A stretch of DNA of 64,000 bases from Gilliamella sp. B3022 (GTDB lineage: Bacteria; Pseudomonadota; Gammaproteobacteria; Enterobacterales; Orbaceae), in NCBI RefSeq assembly GCF_028751545.1, contig NZ_CP071867.1:1523306-1587305 (forward strand), in the 5' to 3' direction. A model generated the notes under the pieces. The model did not search any database and was not told where the DNA came from. It worked only from the letters and a program-made list of their open reading frames with translations. Positions 42,473 to 50,700 of this stretch are shown in pieces. The position numbers were made by a program, and so were the translations under genes. How positions within the stretch are numbered: position 1 is the stretch's first letter; each line of letters opens with the position of its first letter.

Positions 42473-43238
42473 CGATTTAGAAACACAACAAACTGCACAT
42501 CATCTTGATGAAATTATGGAGCGCATAGCGGCAAATTCACAAGCATCCATTGATAAATATATGCCAGTTAAATTGGCGCAAGCAATTGCAAATCCGATTT
42601 TCCCTGAGCTTGATAGTACTTTGCGTTCAGGGCGTCATATTGGCATTGATGAGCTTGATAATCATGCATTTTTAATGGATTTTCAATTAGAACTTGAACA
42701 ATTTTACCAACGTTATAATGTTGAATTAGTCAGGGCGCCAGAAGGATTTTTTTATCTTCGTCCTCGTTCAACGTCGTTAATTTCTCGCTCGGTATTATCT
42801 GAGTTAGAAATGTTAGTTGGCAAAGTACTTTGTTATCTTTATTTAAGTCCTGAACGATTAGCGCATGAAGGGATCTTTACGTTGCAAGAGTTGTTTGATG
42901 AACTGATTTCATTAGCAGATGAAAGTAAATTGCTCAAATTAGTTAATCAGCGTTCTACTGGTTCTGATTTAGATCGTCAAAAATTATTTGATAAAGTCAA
43001 AACAGCTTTAAATCGATTACGTAGACTTGGTATGATTTTCTTTATTGTTGGCAATGACAGTAGCCGTTTTCGCATTAATGAATCAATTTTTCGTTTTGGC
43101 GCTGAAGTCCGTAGTAGTGATGATATGCAAGAAGCTCAATTGCGTTTAATCCGTGATGGTGAAGCAATCAATATAGAATCGTCACTTATTTTAGATGATA
43201 ATAATGAAGACCAAGATGTTAATGAGGAGATAGAATAA
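42453..43238 (+). CDS. mukE: Chromosome partition protein MukE
   Basis: Tandem winged-helix subunit that binds MukF and DNA. The start at 42453 ([10 protein letters not shown]) is preferred over upstream in-frame codons; it lies inside the mukF end (20-bp overlap) with AGG at 42441. The family core begins [19 protein letters not shown] and includes [12 protein letters not shown] and [10 protein letters not shown]. The 261-residue product has about 40 residues before MPVKLAQ, considerably more than in E. coli. An acidic tail ([14 protein letters not shown]) ends the protein as in relatives. Confidence 0.94.
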   Translation: MSSTDTNDLETQQTAHHLDEIMERIAANSQASIDKYMPVKLAQAIANPIFPELDSTLRSGRHIGIDELDNHAFLMDFQLELEQFYQRYNVELVRAPEGFFYLRPRSTSLISRSVLSELEMLVGKVLCYLYLSPERLAHEGIFTLQELFDELISLADESKLLKLVNQRSTGSDLDRQKLFDKVKTALNRLRRLGMIFFIVGNDSSRFRINESIFRFGAEVRSSDDMQEAQLRLIRDGEAINIESSLILDDNNEDQDVNEEIE

Positions 43239-43240
43239 TT

Positions 43241-46200
43241 ATGATCGGACATGGTAAATTTCACTCATTGACACTGATTAACTGGAATGGTTTTTTTGCT
43301 CGAACTTTTGATCTGGATAAATTAGTTACTACACTTTCTGGGGGAAATGGCGCGGGTAAATCAACCACAATGGCAGCATTTGTTACTGCTTTAATTCCTG
43401 ATTTAACTTTATTACATTTCAGAAACACGACCGAAGCAGGGGCAACATCAGGTTCACGAGATAAAGGCTTACACGGAAAATTGAAACCTGGCGTTTGTTA
43501 CTCAATACTTGATGTAATTAATTCTCGTAATCAACGTATAATTTGTGGAGTACGTTTACAGCAAGTAGCTGGTCGTGATAAAAAAGTCGATATTAAACCT
43601 TTCCTAATACAAGGTTTATTTGTTGGCATTTCCCCAACAGAATTAGTTACTGAGAGATTAATTGATAAACAAGCACGAATCCTTTCATTACCTGAATTAA
43701 AAGAAAAAATTGAAGAAATGGAAGGCGTAATTTTTAAACAATTTAACTCAATTACTGATTATCATTCGGTAATGTTTGATGTCGGTGTATTACCAAAGCG
43801 TCTGCGCACATCTTCTGATCGTAGTAAATACTATCGCCTAATTGAAGCTTCACTTTATGGTGGTATTTCAAGCGCTATTACTCGTTCACTTCGTGATTAT
43901 TTATTGCCCGAAAATAGTGGCGTACGTAAAGCTTTCCAAGATATGGAGGCTGCACTACGTGAAAATCGAATGACATTAGAAGCCATTAGAGTGACGCAAT
44001 CAGATCGGGATTTATTCAAACATCTGATTACCGAATCAACTAATTATGTAGCAGCTGATTATATGCGTCATGCTAATGAACGTCGTGTACATATTGAATC
44101 AGTGCTAGGTCTACGCCAAGATATGTTTAAAACGCAAGCGCTACTTATAAGTAATCAATTCCGCCAAATTGAAATGGCGAAAGAGTTGAAAGAATATCAA
44201 GAAGCACAAAGCGATTTGGAAACCGATTTACAAGCAGCTAATGATCATCTTAATCTAGCACAAACGGCATTACGCCAACAAGAAAAGATTGATCGCTATC
44301 AAGCAGATTTAGACGATTTAAATGTCAAGCTTGAGGAGCAAAGTGAAGTTGTTGTTGAAGCTAACGAACAATATCAAGTTTACCGTGATCAATTTGAACA
44401 CACAGAACGAGAAGTTGATGAAATCAAAACACAACTGGCTGATTATCAGCAAGCGCTTGATGTCCAACAAACCCGTGCTATTCAATATCAACAAGCATTG
44501 CAAACCCTTAAAAATGCGCAGTCTTTATGCCAATTACCTAAACTAGACCTTAATAATATTGAAAATCATTTTGAAGAGTTTGACGAAAAACAGAAAGTAA
44601 TAACAGAGAAAGTATTAGAACTTGAACAAAGGCTCAGTGTTTCTAATGCGGCAATCAGTCAATTTGATAGAGCTTATCAACTTGTTGTCAAATTAATTGG
44701 CGATGTGGTGCGTAGTGATGCATTTATTGTTGCCAAAGAAGCATTAAGGAAGTGGCCATCACAATGTTATCAAGCTGATCAAGCTGAACATTTACAATTA
44801 CACTTAGATGAATTAGAACAACGTTTTTTTGAGCAAAAAGAAGCAGAATCATTATTAACTCAATTTTGTAAACGTATTGGTCGTCAAGTTAATTATGAAG
44901 ATCTTGAAGAGTTAAAACAAGAGATTGAAGTACAATTAGACGAAAGTGCTCAGTTAGCCAATGAATCTAGCGAAAAACGTATTGAATGTAGGCAAGAACT
45001 AGAACAGATTCAAGCTAAAATTTCTGATTATCGACAAAAAGCACCTTTATGGCTAAAAGCACAAGATGCTTTAATTTCATTGCAAGAACAATCTGGTCAA
45101 ACATTTGCCCATAGCCAAGCGATTACACAATATATGCAGCAGTTACTTGAACAAGAGCGAGTACTTGTTACTGAACGTGATCAAATCAATTTTAGACGTA
45201 ATCAGCTTGATAGACAAATTGAACAACTCAATCAACCAAGTGGGGTTGATGATGGACGATTATCAGCATTAGCAGAACGATTTAATGGCGTATTGCTATC
45301 TGAAATTTATGAAGATGTTACTATTGATGATGCTCCATATTTTTCGGCGGTATATGGTCCATCTAGGCAAGCTATTGTGGTACCCGATTTATCTTTAGTA
45401 AAAGCACAACTTGAAACTCTTACTGCAAGTGAAGAAGATTATCCTGAAGATATCTATTTTATTGAAGGTGATCCGTCATCATTTGATGATAACGTGTTTG
45501 ATTGTGAAGAGATGAATAAAGCGGTATTGGTTAAAACAGGCGATCGTCAATGGCGTTTTTCTAGTTTTCCTAAAGTACCATTATTTGGCCGAGCTGCACG
45601 TGAGGTTTATCTTGAAAAATTATCTGTTGAACGAGAACAACTGTATGAACGTTATGCAACAGCCTCATTTGATCTACAAAAATTACAGAGAATTGAGCAA
45701 AATGTTGGGAAATTTATCGGTCAATATTTAGCGGTAGCTTTTGATATTGATCCTGAAGCTGAAGCGCAAAAATTAGTCGCAAGGAGTGTGGAAGTTGAAC
45801 GATTGCTGTCGTCTCAAGAAACTATTGATAAACAAAATCAGCAACAAGTATCTAGCTATAAGGAACAGTTAAGTACTGTTAATCGACTTGTTGCACAGAT
45901 ACATTTATTGGCTGATGATGATCTAGCAGATCGTATTGATGACTTACGTGAACAAGTGGTAGAAGCACAAGAGGCAGTACAATATGTCAATCGCAATCGT
46001 AACACTGTTTCAGAACTGGAACCAATTGTTGCTGTTTTACAGAGCGATCCTGAACAAAATGAAGCTTTACATAAACAATACAACATCATAAAAGAACAAC
46101 AACAGATTATTCGCCAACAAGTATTTGCATTAACCGAAGTGATACAGCGTCGAGTTCATTTTAGTTATGAAGATTCCGCTGATATGTTAGGTGAAAATAC

Positions 46201-47659
46201 TGATTTAAATGAAAAACTGCGTTCTCGATTGGAAGTGGTTGAAGCACAAAGAGCTAAATCCCGTAGTCAAATGCAGCACTATCAAGACAAGTATAATCAA
46301 TATAACCAAACGTTTGCTTCATTAAAAAGTGCTTTTGAAACTAAGCAGGATATGCTTAATGAACTACTTAAAGAGATAAAACAAATTGGTGTAAAAGCTG
46401 ATACGATTACCGAGGAACGTGCTAAAATTCGCCGTAATGAAATCCATCAAAAACTTAATGATAATCGTCTGGAATGTCTTTCTCTTGAAAAACAATTGAT
46501 TATGTGTGAAGGCGAAATGACTCAAATGCAAAAACGTTTGAACCAAATATCGCGAGAATATAAGCAATTACGGGAACAAGTGGTGCAAGCTAAAGCTGGG
46601 TGGCGTTTAGTATTACGATTAGTTAAAGACAATAGTGTTGAGCGTCGATTACATCGCCGGGAACTTGCTTATTTAAGTGCCGATGAGCTTCGTTCTATGT
46701 CGGATAAGGCGTTGGGTTCCTTACGTTTAGCTGTAAATGATAATGAACATCTACGAGATGTATTAAGGCTATCTGAAGATCCAAAACGGCCTGAACGAAA
46801 GGTTCAATTCTATATTGCGGTTTATAAACATCTGCGTGAACGAATTCGCCAAGATATCGTGAAAACTGATGATCCAATTGAAGCCATTGAACAAATGGAA
46901 ATCGAATTATCTCGCTTAACTGAAGAACTCACCTCGCGTGAACAGCAATTAGCAATAAGCTCCAAAAGTGTAGCCAATATTATACGTAAAACTATACAAC
47001 GTGAGCAAAATCGTATTCGTATGTTAAATCAAGGTTTACAAGCAGTGGCATTTGGTCAAGTTAATGGTGTACGTTTGAACGTAAGTATACGTGAGGCTCA
47101 TTCTGCTTTATTATCAGCCTTGGCTGATGAACAAGATGAATATCAAGACTTGTTTAGTAACAATCGAATCACTTTCTCAGAAGCGTTAGCTAAACTATAT
47201 CATCGCTTAAACCCTCATATTGATATGGGGCAACGAAGTTCACAAAATATCGGTGAAGAATTACTTGACTATCGAAACTATCTAGAGATGGATGTTGAAG
47301 TTAATCGTGGTGCTGATGGTTGGTTACGTGCCGAAAGTGGCGCTTTATCGACTGGTGAAGCGATTGGTACTGGTATGTCGATTCTATTGATGGTGATTCA
47401 AAGCTGGGAAGAAGAATCTAAACGACTGCGTAATAAAGATATTTTACCATGTCGATTATTATTTTTAGATGAAGCTGCTCGTCTTGATACTAAATCAATT
47501 GCAACGCTTTTTGAACTATGTGAGCGATTAGAAATGCAGCTTATTATTGCTGCACCCGAAAATATTAGCCCAGAAAAAGGAACTACTTATAAATTAGTTC
47601 GTAAAGTTATTAATAACCAAGAACATGTTCATGTTGTTGGATTAAAAGGCTTTGCTTAA
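43241..47659 (+). CDS. mukB: Chromosome partition protein MukB (SMC-like ATPase)
   Basis: SMC-like motor of the MukBEF condensin, which compacts and segregates the chromosome. 1472 residues: N-terminal head with Walker A GGNGAGKS (34-41), a long antiparallel coiled coil (about 280-620 and 860-1110) interrupted by the hinge, and the C-terminal head with the ABC signature region ([12 protein letters not shown]) and Walker [12 protein letters not shown]. The size and domain order match E. coli MukB (1486). It begins 3 bp after mukE and ends at a terminator. Confidence 0.97.
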   Translation: MIGHGKFHSLTLINWNGFFARTFDLDKLVTTLSGGNGAGKSTTMAAFVTALIPDLTLLHFRNTTEAGATSGSRDKGLHGKLKPGVCYSILDVINSRNQRIICGVRLQQVAGRDKKVDIKPFLIQGLFVGISPTELVTERLIDKQARILSLPELKEKIEEMEGVIFKQFNSITDYHSVMFDVGVLPKRLRTSSDRSKYYRLIEASLYGGISSAITRSLRDYLLPENSGVRKAFQDMEAALRENRMTLEAIRVTQSDRDLFKHLITESTNYVAADYMRHANERRVHIESVLGLRQDMFKTQALLISNQFRQIEMAKELKEYQEAQSDLETDLQAANDHLNLAQTALRQQEKIDRYQADLDDLNVKLEEQSEVVVEANEQYQVYRDQFEHTEREVDEIKTQLADYQQALDVQQTRAIQYQQALQTLKNAQSLCQLPKLDLNNIENHFEEFDEKQKVITEKVLELEQRLSVSNAAISQFDRAYQLVVKLIGDVVRSDAFIVAKEALRKWPSQCYQADQAEHLQLHLDELEQRFFEQKEAESLLTQFCKRIGRQVNYEDLEELKQEIEVQLDESAQLANESSEKRIECRQELEQIQAKISDYRQKAPLWLKAQDALISLQEQSGQTFAHSQAITQYMQQLLEQERVLVTERDQINFRRNQLDRQIEQLNQPSGVDDGRLSALAERFNGVLLSEIYEDVTIDDAPYFSAVYGPSRQAIVVPDLSLVKAQLETLTASEEDYPEDIYFIEGDPSSFDDNVFDCEEMNKAVLVKTGDRQWRFSSFPKVPLFGRAAREVYLEKLSVEREQLYERYATASFDLQKLQRIEQNVGKFIGQYLAVAFDIDPEAEAQKLVARSVEVERLLSSQETIDKQNQQQVSSYKEQLSTVNRLVAQIHLLADDDLADRIDDLREQVVEAQEAVQYVNRNRNTVSELEPIVAVLQSDPEQNEALHKQYNIIKEQQQIIRQQVFALTEVIQRRVHFSYEDSADMLGENTDLNEKLRSRLEVVEAQRAKSRSQMQHYQDKYNQYNQTFASLKSAFETKQDMLNELLKEIKQIGVKADTITEERAKIRRNEIHQKLNDNRLECLSLEKQLIMCEGEMTQMQKRLNQISREYKQLREQVVQAKAGWRLVLRLVKDNSVERRLHRRELAYLSADELRSMSDKALGSLRLAVNDNEHLRDVLRLSEDPKRPERKVQFYIAVYKHLRERIRQDIVKTDDPIEAIEQMEIELSRLTEELTSREQQLAISSKSVANIIRKTIQREQNRIRMLNQGLQAVAFGQVNGVRLNVSIREAHSALLSALADEQDEYQDLFSNNRITFSEALAKLYHRLNPHIDMGQRSSQNIGEELLDYRNYLEMDVEVNRGADGWLRAESGALSTGEAIGTGMSILLMVIQSWEEESKRLRNKDILPCRLLFLDEAARLDTKSIATLFELCERLEMQLIIAAPENISPEKGTTYKLVRKVINNQEHVHVVGLKGFA

Positions 47660-47660
47660 T

Positions 47661-47699
47661 AATATTGCTGGTGATTACCACCAGCAATATCTTATTTTT
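47661..47699 (+). terminator. Rho-independent terminator after mukB
   Basis: Stem ATATTGCTGGTG (47662-47673) / CACCAGCAATAT (47679-47690), loop ATTAC, followed by CTTATTTTTT. Confidence 0.85.
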
Positions 47700-47902
47700 T
47701 AAGAAATTTGATTGCTTATGATGTATACTAACGAATAAAATATTTTGATGTTATCACTTAATTTTAAATTTATATAATTACTCCATCATGAATGATTCTA
47801 TTTCGCTCTAAAAATATAATTTTTCTCTATACAAAGGTTAAGTTTTAGTAAAAAAATTATTAATATTTTTAAAACACTTATGCTTAATTTAAAGTCTTTT
47901 TT

Positions 47903-47965
47903 TTTCATGTGAAAATTAAATGTAATCATAATTGACTTGATCAAAATTTTATTTTCTGTTTAAAT
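47903..47965 (+). promoter_or_regulatory. Operator-like palindrome and extended -10 promoter, microcin gene 1
   Basis: Palindrome TTTCATGTGAAA (47903-47914), then 22 bp, then -35 TTGATC (47937-47942), 17-bp spacer with TG at 47957-47958, and -10 TTAAAT (47960-47965). The same elements with the same spacings occur upstream of gene 2, which supports function. The palindrome contains one TGTGA CRP half-site but lacks the opposing half. Confidence 0.62.
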
Positions 47966-48052
47966 ATTTATGGGTTTAAACAGTACTATGTATTAATGGT
48001 ATTTTTTAGACTCTAATTTGAAAATAACTATTGTGGAAAAAAGGAACACATT

Positions 48053-48274
48053 ATGAAAGAATTAAATTTAGTAGAAGTTGAACAAGTTTCAGGTGCTGGC
48101 TTTATAGCTGATGCAGCGGGTGCCTTAGGTGCTGGTATTGGTGCTGTAGTGGATGCAGCTCATGGTGACGAAAGTAATGCTGGACAAAATTCAGGTAGAT
48201 TACTAGGTCAAGGGATTGGTAGAGTTGTTGAAGCTGTTATCGGTATAAATTGCCCATCAGCATGCCGTCCATAA
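48053..48274 (+). CDS. Class II microcin-like precursor peptide 1 (double-glycine-type leader)
   Basis: 73-residue precursor. The leader MKELNLVEVEQVSGA matches the microcin V/L-type leaders cut by C39 peptidases (compare MREITLNEMNNVSGA of microcin L), so cleavage is expected after Gly-Ala at residue 15 to release a core of about 58 residues. The core is rich in Gly and Ala with GxxxG patterns (ALGAGIGAV, LLGQGIGRVVEAVIG), suited to membrane insertion, and ends with two Cys (CPSAC) that could form a disulfide. AAGGAA lies before the ATG. A dedicated peptidase-ABC exporter and fusion protein are encoded downstream. Function as an antibacterial is inferred from leader and context. Confidence 0.85.
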   Translation: MKELNLVEVEQVSGAGFIADAAGALGAGIGAVVDAAHGDESNAGQNSGRLLGQGIGRVVEAVIGINCPSACRP

Positions 48275-48285
48275 TTAATGTTTTG

Positions 48286-48315
48286 AACGAGAAGCGATCA
48301 TTCGCTTCTCGTTTT
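48286..48315 (+). terminator. Terminator of microcin gene 1
   Basis: Stem AACGAGAAGCG (48286-48296) / CGCTTCTCGTT (48303-48313) with a 6-base loop, followed by TTG. The same stem follows gene 2. Confidence 0.82.
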
Positions 48316-48442
48316 GTATAAAAAATCATCCAGGGAATTAAAACATATATCTTAAGCTAAAATCAATATTTTATATAATTAATAAGTTAAATGATTTGAT
48401 TTATATATGTGTTTTACTGGATATAAATTATCAAGGAAGATG

Positions 48443-48595
48443 ATGATTAAAATTTTCTCATTATTACCTCATTTAATATCATTAAACTTGAAAGGGAAAT
48501 ATGTACATTATGTACATGAAGTTTTTTTTCTGTTTACCTTCCTACTACTATCAATAAAAAAATCAATAAATAATAACCTTATTTTGCTTACTTAA
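48443..48595 (+). CDS. Candidate small hydrophobic protein, possible microcin immunity
   Basis: A 50-codon frame starting MIKIFSLLPHLISL, preceded by AAGGA at 48433-48437. The product has two hydrophobic stretches (IFSLLPHLISL and VFFLFTFLLLSI) separated by a basic segment (NLKGKYVHYVH) and a basic C-terminus. Size, membrane character and position between two microcin genes fit an immunity protein, but no similarity to a known one was recognised, and in AT-rich DNA such a frame can occur by chance. The region corresponding to it is outside the duplicated unit. Confidence 0.3.
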   Translation: MIKIFSLLPHLISLNLKGKYVHYVHEVFFLFTFLLLSIKKSINNNLILLT

Positions 48596-48683
48596 TATAA
48601 TTTTTTTGCCTATAAAAAGTTAAGTTTAAATTAAAAATAATCATTAATTTTAAAATACTTATATTAAATCTAACATTCATTTA

Positions 48684-48746
48684 TTTCATGTGAAAAATAT
48701 ATGTAATAATAATTGACTTGATAAGAATTTTATTTTCTGATTAAAT
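48684..48746 (+). promoter_or_regulatory. Operator-like palindrome and extended -10 promoter, microcin gene 2
   Basis: TTTCATGTGAAA (48684-48695), 22 bp, -35 TTGATA (48718-48723), 17-bp spacer with TG at the extended -10 position, -10 TTAAAT (48741-48746). Identical spacing to gene 1. Confidence 0.62.
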
Positions 48747-48833
48747 AATCACGAATTTCATTGGTACCATTTAGAAATTGGTATTTTTGGATTTTAATTT
48801 GAAAATAATTATTATGGAGAAAAGGAACATATT

Positions 48834-49055
48834 ATGAAAGAATTAAATTTAATGGAAGTTGAACAAGTTTCTGGTGCTGGCTATATTGCTGATGCAGCAG
48901 GTTCTTTAGGAGCTGGTATTGGTGCTGTAATTGATGCAATAAATAATGATTTAACTCAATCTTCTCAAAATGCCGGTCAAATACTAGGTGAAAATATTGG
49001 TAAAATTGTTGAAACTCATTTAGGTCTACATTACCCAGCGCGTGTTCCTTTATAA
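48834..49055 (+). CDS. Class II microcin-like precursor peptide 2 (double-glycine-type leader)
   Basis: 73-residue paralogue of peptide 1. Leader MKELNLMEVEQVSGA differs by one residue (V7M). The first half of the core is almost the same (GYIADAAGSLGAGIGAVID), the second half is strongly diverged (INNDLTQSSQNAGQILGENIG) and it ends in PARVPL with no Cys at all, unlike peptide 1. It may be an independent toxin with altered specificity or the partner of a two-peptide microcin. AAAGGAAC precedes the ATG, and a terminator of its own follows. Confidence 0.85.
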   Translation: MKELNLMEVEQVSGAGYIADAAGSLGAGIGAVIDAINNDLTQSSQNAGQILGENIGKIVETHLGLHYPARVPL

Positions 49056-49077
49056 TTGATATTATTTAATATCGTCA

Positions 49078-49110
49078 AACGAGAAGCGATTATCCGCTTC
49101 TCGTTTTATT
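49078..49110 (+). terminator. Terminator of microcin gene 2
   Basis: Stem AACGAGAAGCG (49078-49088) / CGCTTCTCGTT (49095-49105), 6-base loop, tail TTATTTT. Confidence 0.82.
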
Positions 49111-49407
49111 TTAAAAAATCAATTAGTTATATGAAATTATGCATTTTAAACTAAAATTCAGTATTTCTATTTTAGAATAATAAGGGATTGTTCAATGAAA
49201 AAATAAAATTAGATAAGATATTAATTAATAATTTATTTTATGTGATTGGTCATCTATCATTAAACAGATTTGATCATTTAAGTAATTATGTTTAGTAATA
49301 AACTTATTAGTATATTTTTAAACATGATTTCTTTATTGAAAATTAAAATTCATATTATTGAATAAATAATAATAAATAAATATAAGTATAAGTAGGTAAA
49401 ACATTTT
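49111..49407. other. Promoter region of the microcin export operon
   Basis: About 300 bp, very AT-rich. No further leader-peptide gene and no TTTCATGTGAAA palindrome were found, so the export genes seem to be controlled separately from the peptide genes. AGTAGGT precedes the ATG at 49408. Confidence 0.5.
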
Positions 49408-50700
49408 ATGGAAAATAATCGATTGTTTCGGCAAGAAGCTATTAATTACCAGAAAGCAAAATGGATGGGAAAAGCGTTATTAATAAAAGGATATTCTGCA
49501 TGGTTTGTTTTTTTATTATCGATTATTTTTGTTATCGTTTTAGTTCTTGCTATCATATTCGGTACTTATACTAGACGAATTAATGTGCCAGGTGAAATAA
49601 CTACACAACCAAGAGCAATTACTTTGTTTTCAACACAGCAAGGTTTTATTATTAACTCTCATGTGAAAGTTGGCGATAAAGTTAAAAAAGGCGATCCAAT
49701 TTATGAATTAGATGTCAGCCAAACGACACAGTTAGGTAATGTCACTCAAAAAACAATTGAATCAATCAATAATCAAATCAAAAATATATCTGAAATTATT
49801 GAAACTCTAAAGGAAAATAAACAGATCACTTCAAATGCATTGAAACAACAAATAGATGAATATAATCGATTCCATCAAGATTCATTATTGCTTGTCAAAA
49901 ATGCAGAAAAAGGGATGAGTGAAATGTATGAAAGCATGCAAAACTATGCTGATTACCAAAAAAAAGGACTAATTAATAATGAACAATTCAATAATCAAAG
50001 ATACTTATATTATCAACAACAAAATTCTTATCAATTTTTACAAAATCAAATAATACAAGAAAATTTAAGTATTATACAACTTAATAGTGAATTAGTTACA
50101 AAGATAGCTGATTTTGATAACAAAATATCTGAATATCAATTTCAGTTGAATGCTCTACAACGTCAATTAACAGAAGTAAATGCTAAAGGAACATTAGTTA
50201 TAAGTGCTCCTAGTGATGGACGTATTGAATCACTTAGTGTAACAGACGGTCAGATGGTAAAAACAGATGATAGCCTAGCACAACTTATTCCTGCTAATAC
50301 TGATATTTACTATTTAGTTCTTTGGGCTCCTAATGAAAGTGTTCCTTATATTTCAGTTAATGATAAAATTAATATTCGTTATGAAGCTTATCCTTATCAA
50401 AAATTTGGACAGTTCTCAGGTAAAATTATATCAATATCCAAGGTGCCTGCCTCAAGCCAAGAAATGTCAACTTACAGTAGTTCTCCATTATCTCAAAACA
50501 ATATTAGTTATCAAGCTTATTACAAAGTAATGGTTTCTCTTGATAAAAAACAAATGGCCAAATTTAATAATAAAATTAAATTAACAAATGGAATGAAAGC
50601 TGACATCACTCTCTTTTTAGAAAAAAGACCTATTTATCAATGGATGCTATCTCCTTTTTATGATGTTCAAAAAAGTATTACAGGACCAGTCAATGAATAA
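49408..50700 (+). CDS. CvaA-like membrane fusion protein of the microcin exporter (HlyD family)
   Basis: Periplasmic adaptor that links an inner-membrane peptidase-ABC exporter to a TolC-type channel. 430 residues: short cytoplasmic N-terminus (FRQEAINYQKAKW), one membrane helix (about 32-53), a lipoyl half-motif (VKVGDKVKKGDPIYELD), a long coiled-coil hairpin (about 110-260) and the second lipoyl half (VISAPSDGRIESLSVTDGQ) followed by beta-barrel segments. The N-terminal FRxEA pattern is typical of CvaA/colicin V secretion proteins. It overlaps the start of the ABC gene; no tolC homologue is present nearby. Confidence 0.9.
   Translation: MENNRLFRQEAINYQKAKWMGKALLIKGYSAWFVFLLSIIFVIVLVLAIIFGTYTRRINVPGEITTQPRAITLFSTQQGFIINSHVKVGDKVKKGDPIYELDVSQTTQLGNVTQKTIESINNQIKNISEIIETLKENKQITSNALKQQIDEYNRFHQDSLLLVKNAEKGMSEMYESMQNYADYQKKGLINNEQFNNQRYLYYQQQNSYQFLQNQIIQENLSIIQLNSELVTKIADFDNKISEYQFQLNALQRQLTEVNAKGTLVISAPSDGRIESLSVTDGQMVKTDDSLAQLIPANTDIYYLVLWAPNESVPYISVNDKINIRYEAYPYQKFGQFSGKIISISKVPASSQEMSTYSSSPLSQNNISYQAYYKVMVSLDKKQMAKFNNKIKLTNGMKADITLFLEKRPIYQWMLSPFYDVQKSITGPVNE

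Larger units (their letters stand above)
47815..48320 (+). repeat. Tandem unit 1 of the duplicated microcin gene block
   Basis: Regulatory region, peptide gene and terminator form a block repeated about 780 bp further on (48598-49110). Conserved parts include the TTTCATGTGAAA palindrome, the promoter, TTTGAAAATAA before the ribosome-binding site, the first 15 codons and the ACGAGAAGCG terminator stem. Copies differ at many positions, so the duplication is not recent. Confidence 0.85.
48598..49110 (+). repeat. Tandem unit 2 of the duplicated microcin gene block
   Basis: Diverged copy of the block at 47815-48320, including the palindrome, promoter, leader-encoding part and terminator stem. The loop of the terminator and the 3' half of the peptide gene differ most. 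Confidence 0.85.

Noticed and set aside
47903-47925. CRP site overlapping the TTTCATGTGAAA palindrome
   Set aside because: Only the TGTGA half is present; no TCACA at the proper distance in either unit.
47931-47945. FNR-like site TTGACTTGATCAA upstream of microcin gene 1
   Set aside because: The half-sites have the wrong spacing (3 instead of 4 bases) and the second unit does not keep ATCAA; the bases are better explained by the -35 region.
49190-49297. Short TTG-initiated open frame in front of the fusion-protein gene, considered as immunity gene
   Set aside because: The AAGGGA is too close to the TTG, the product is not hydrophobic, and the only ATG nearby is followed at once by a stop.
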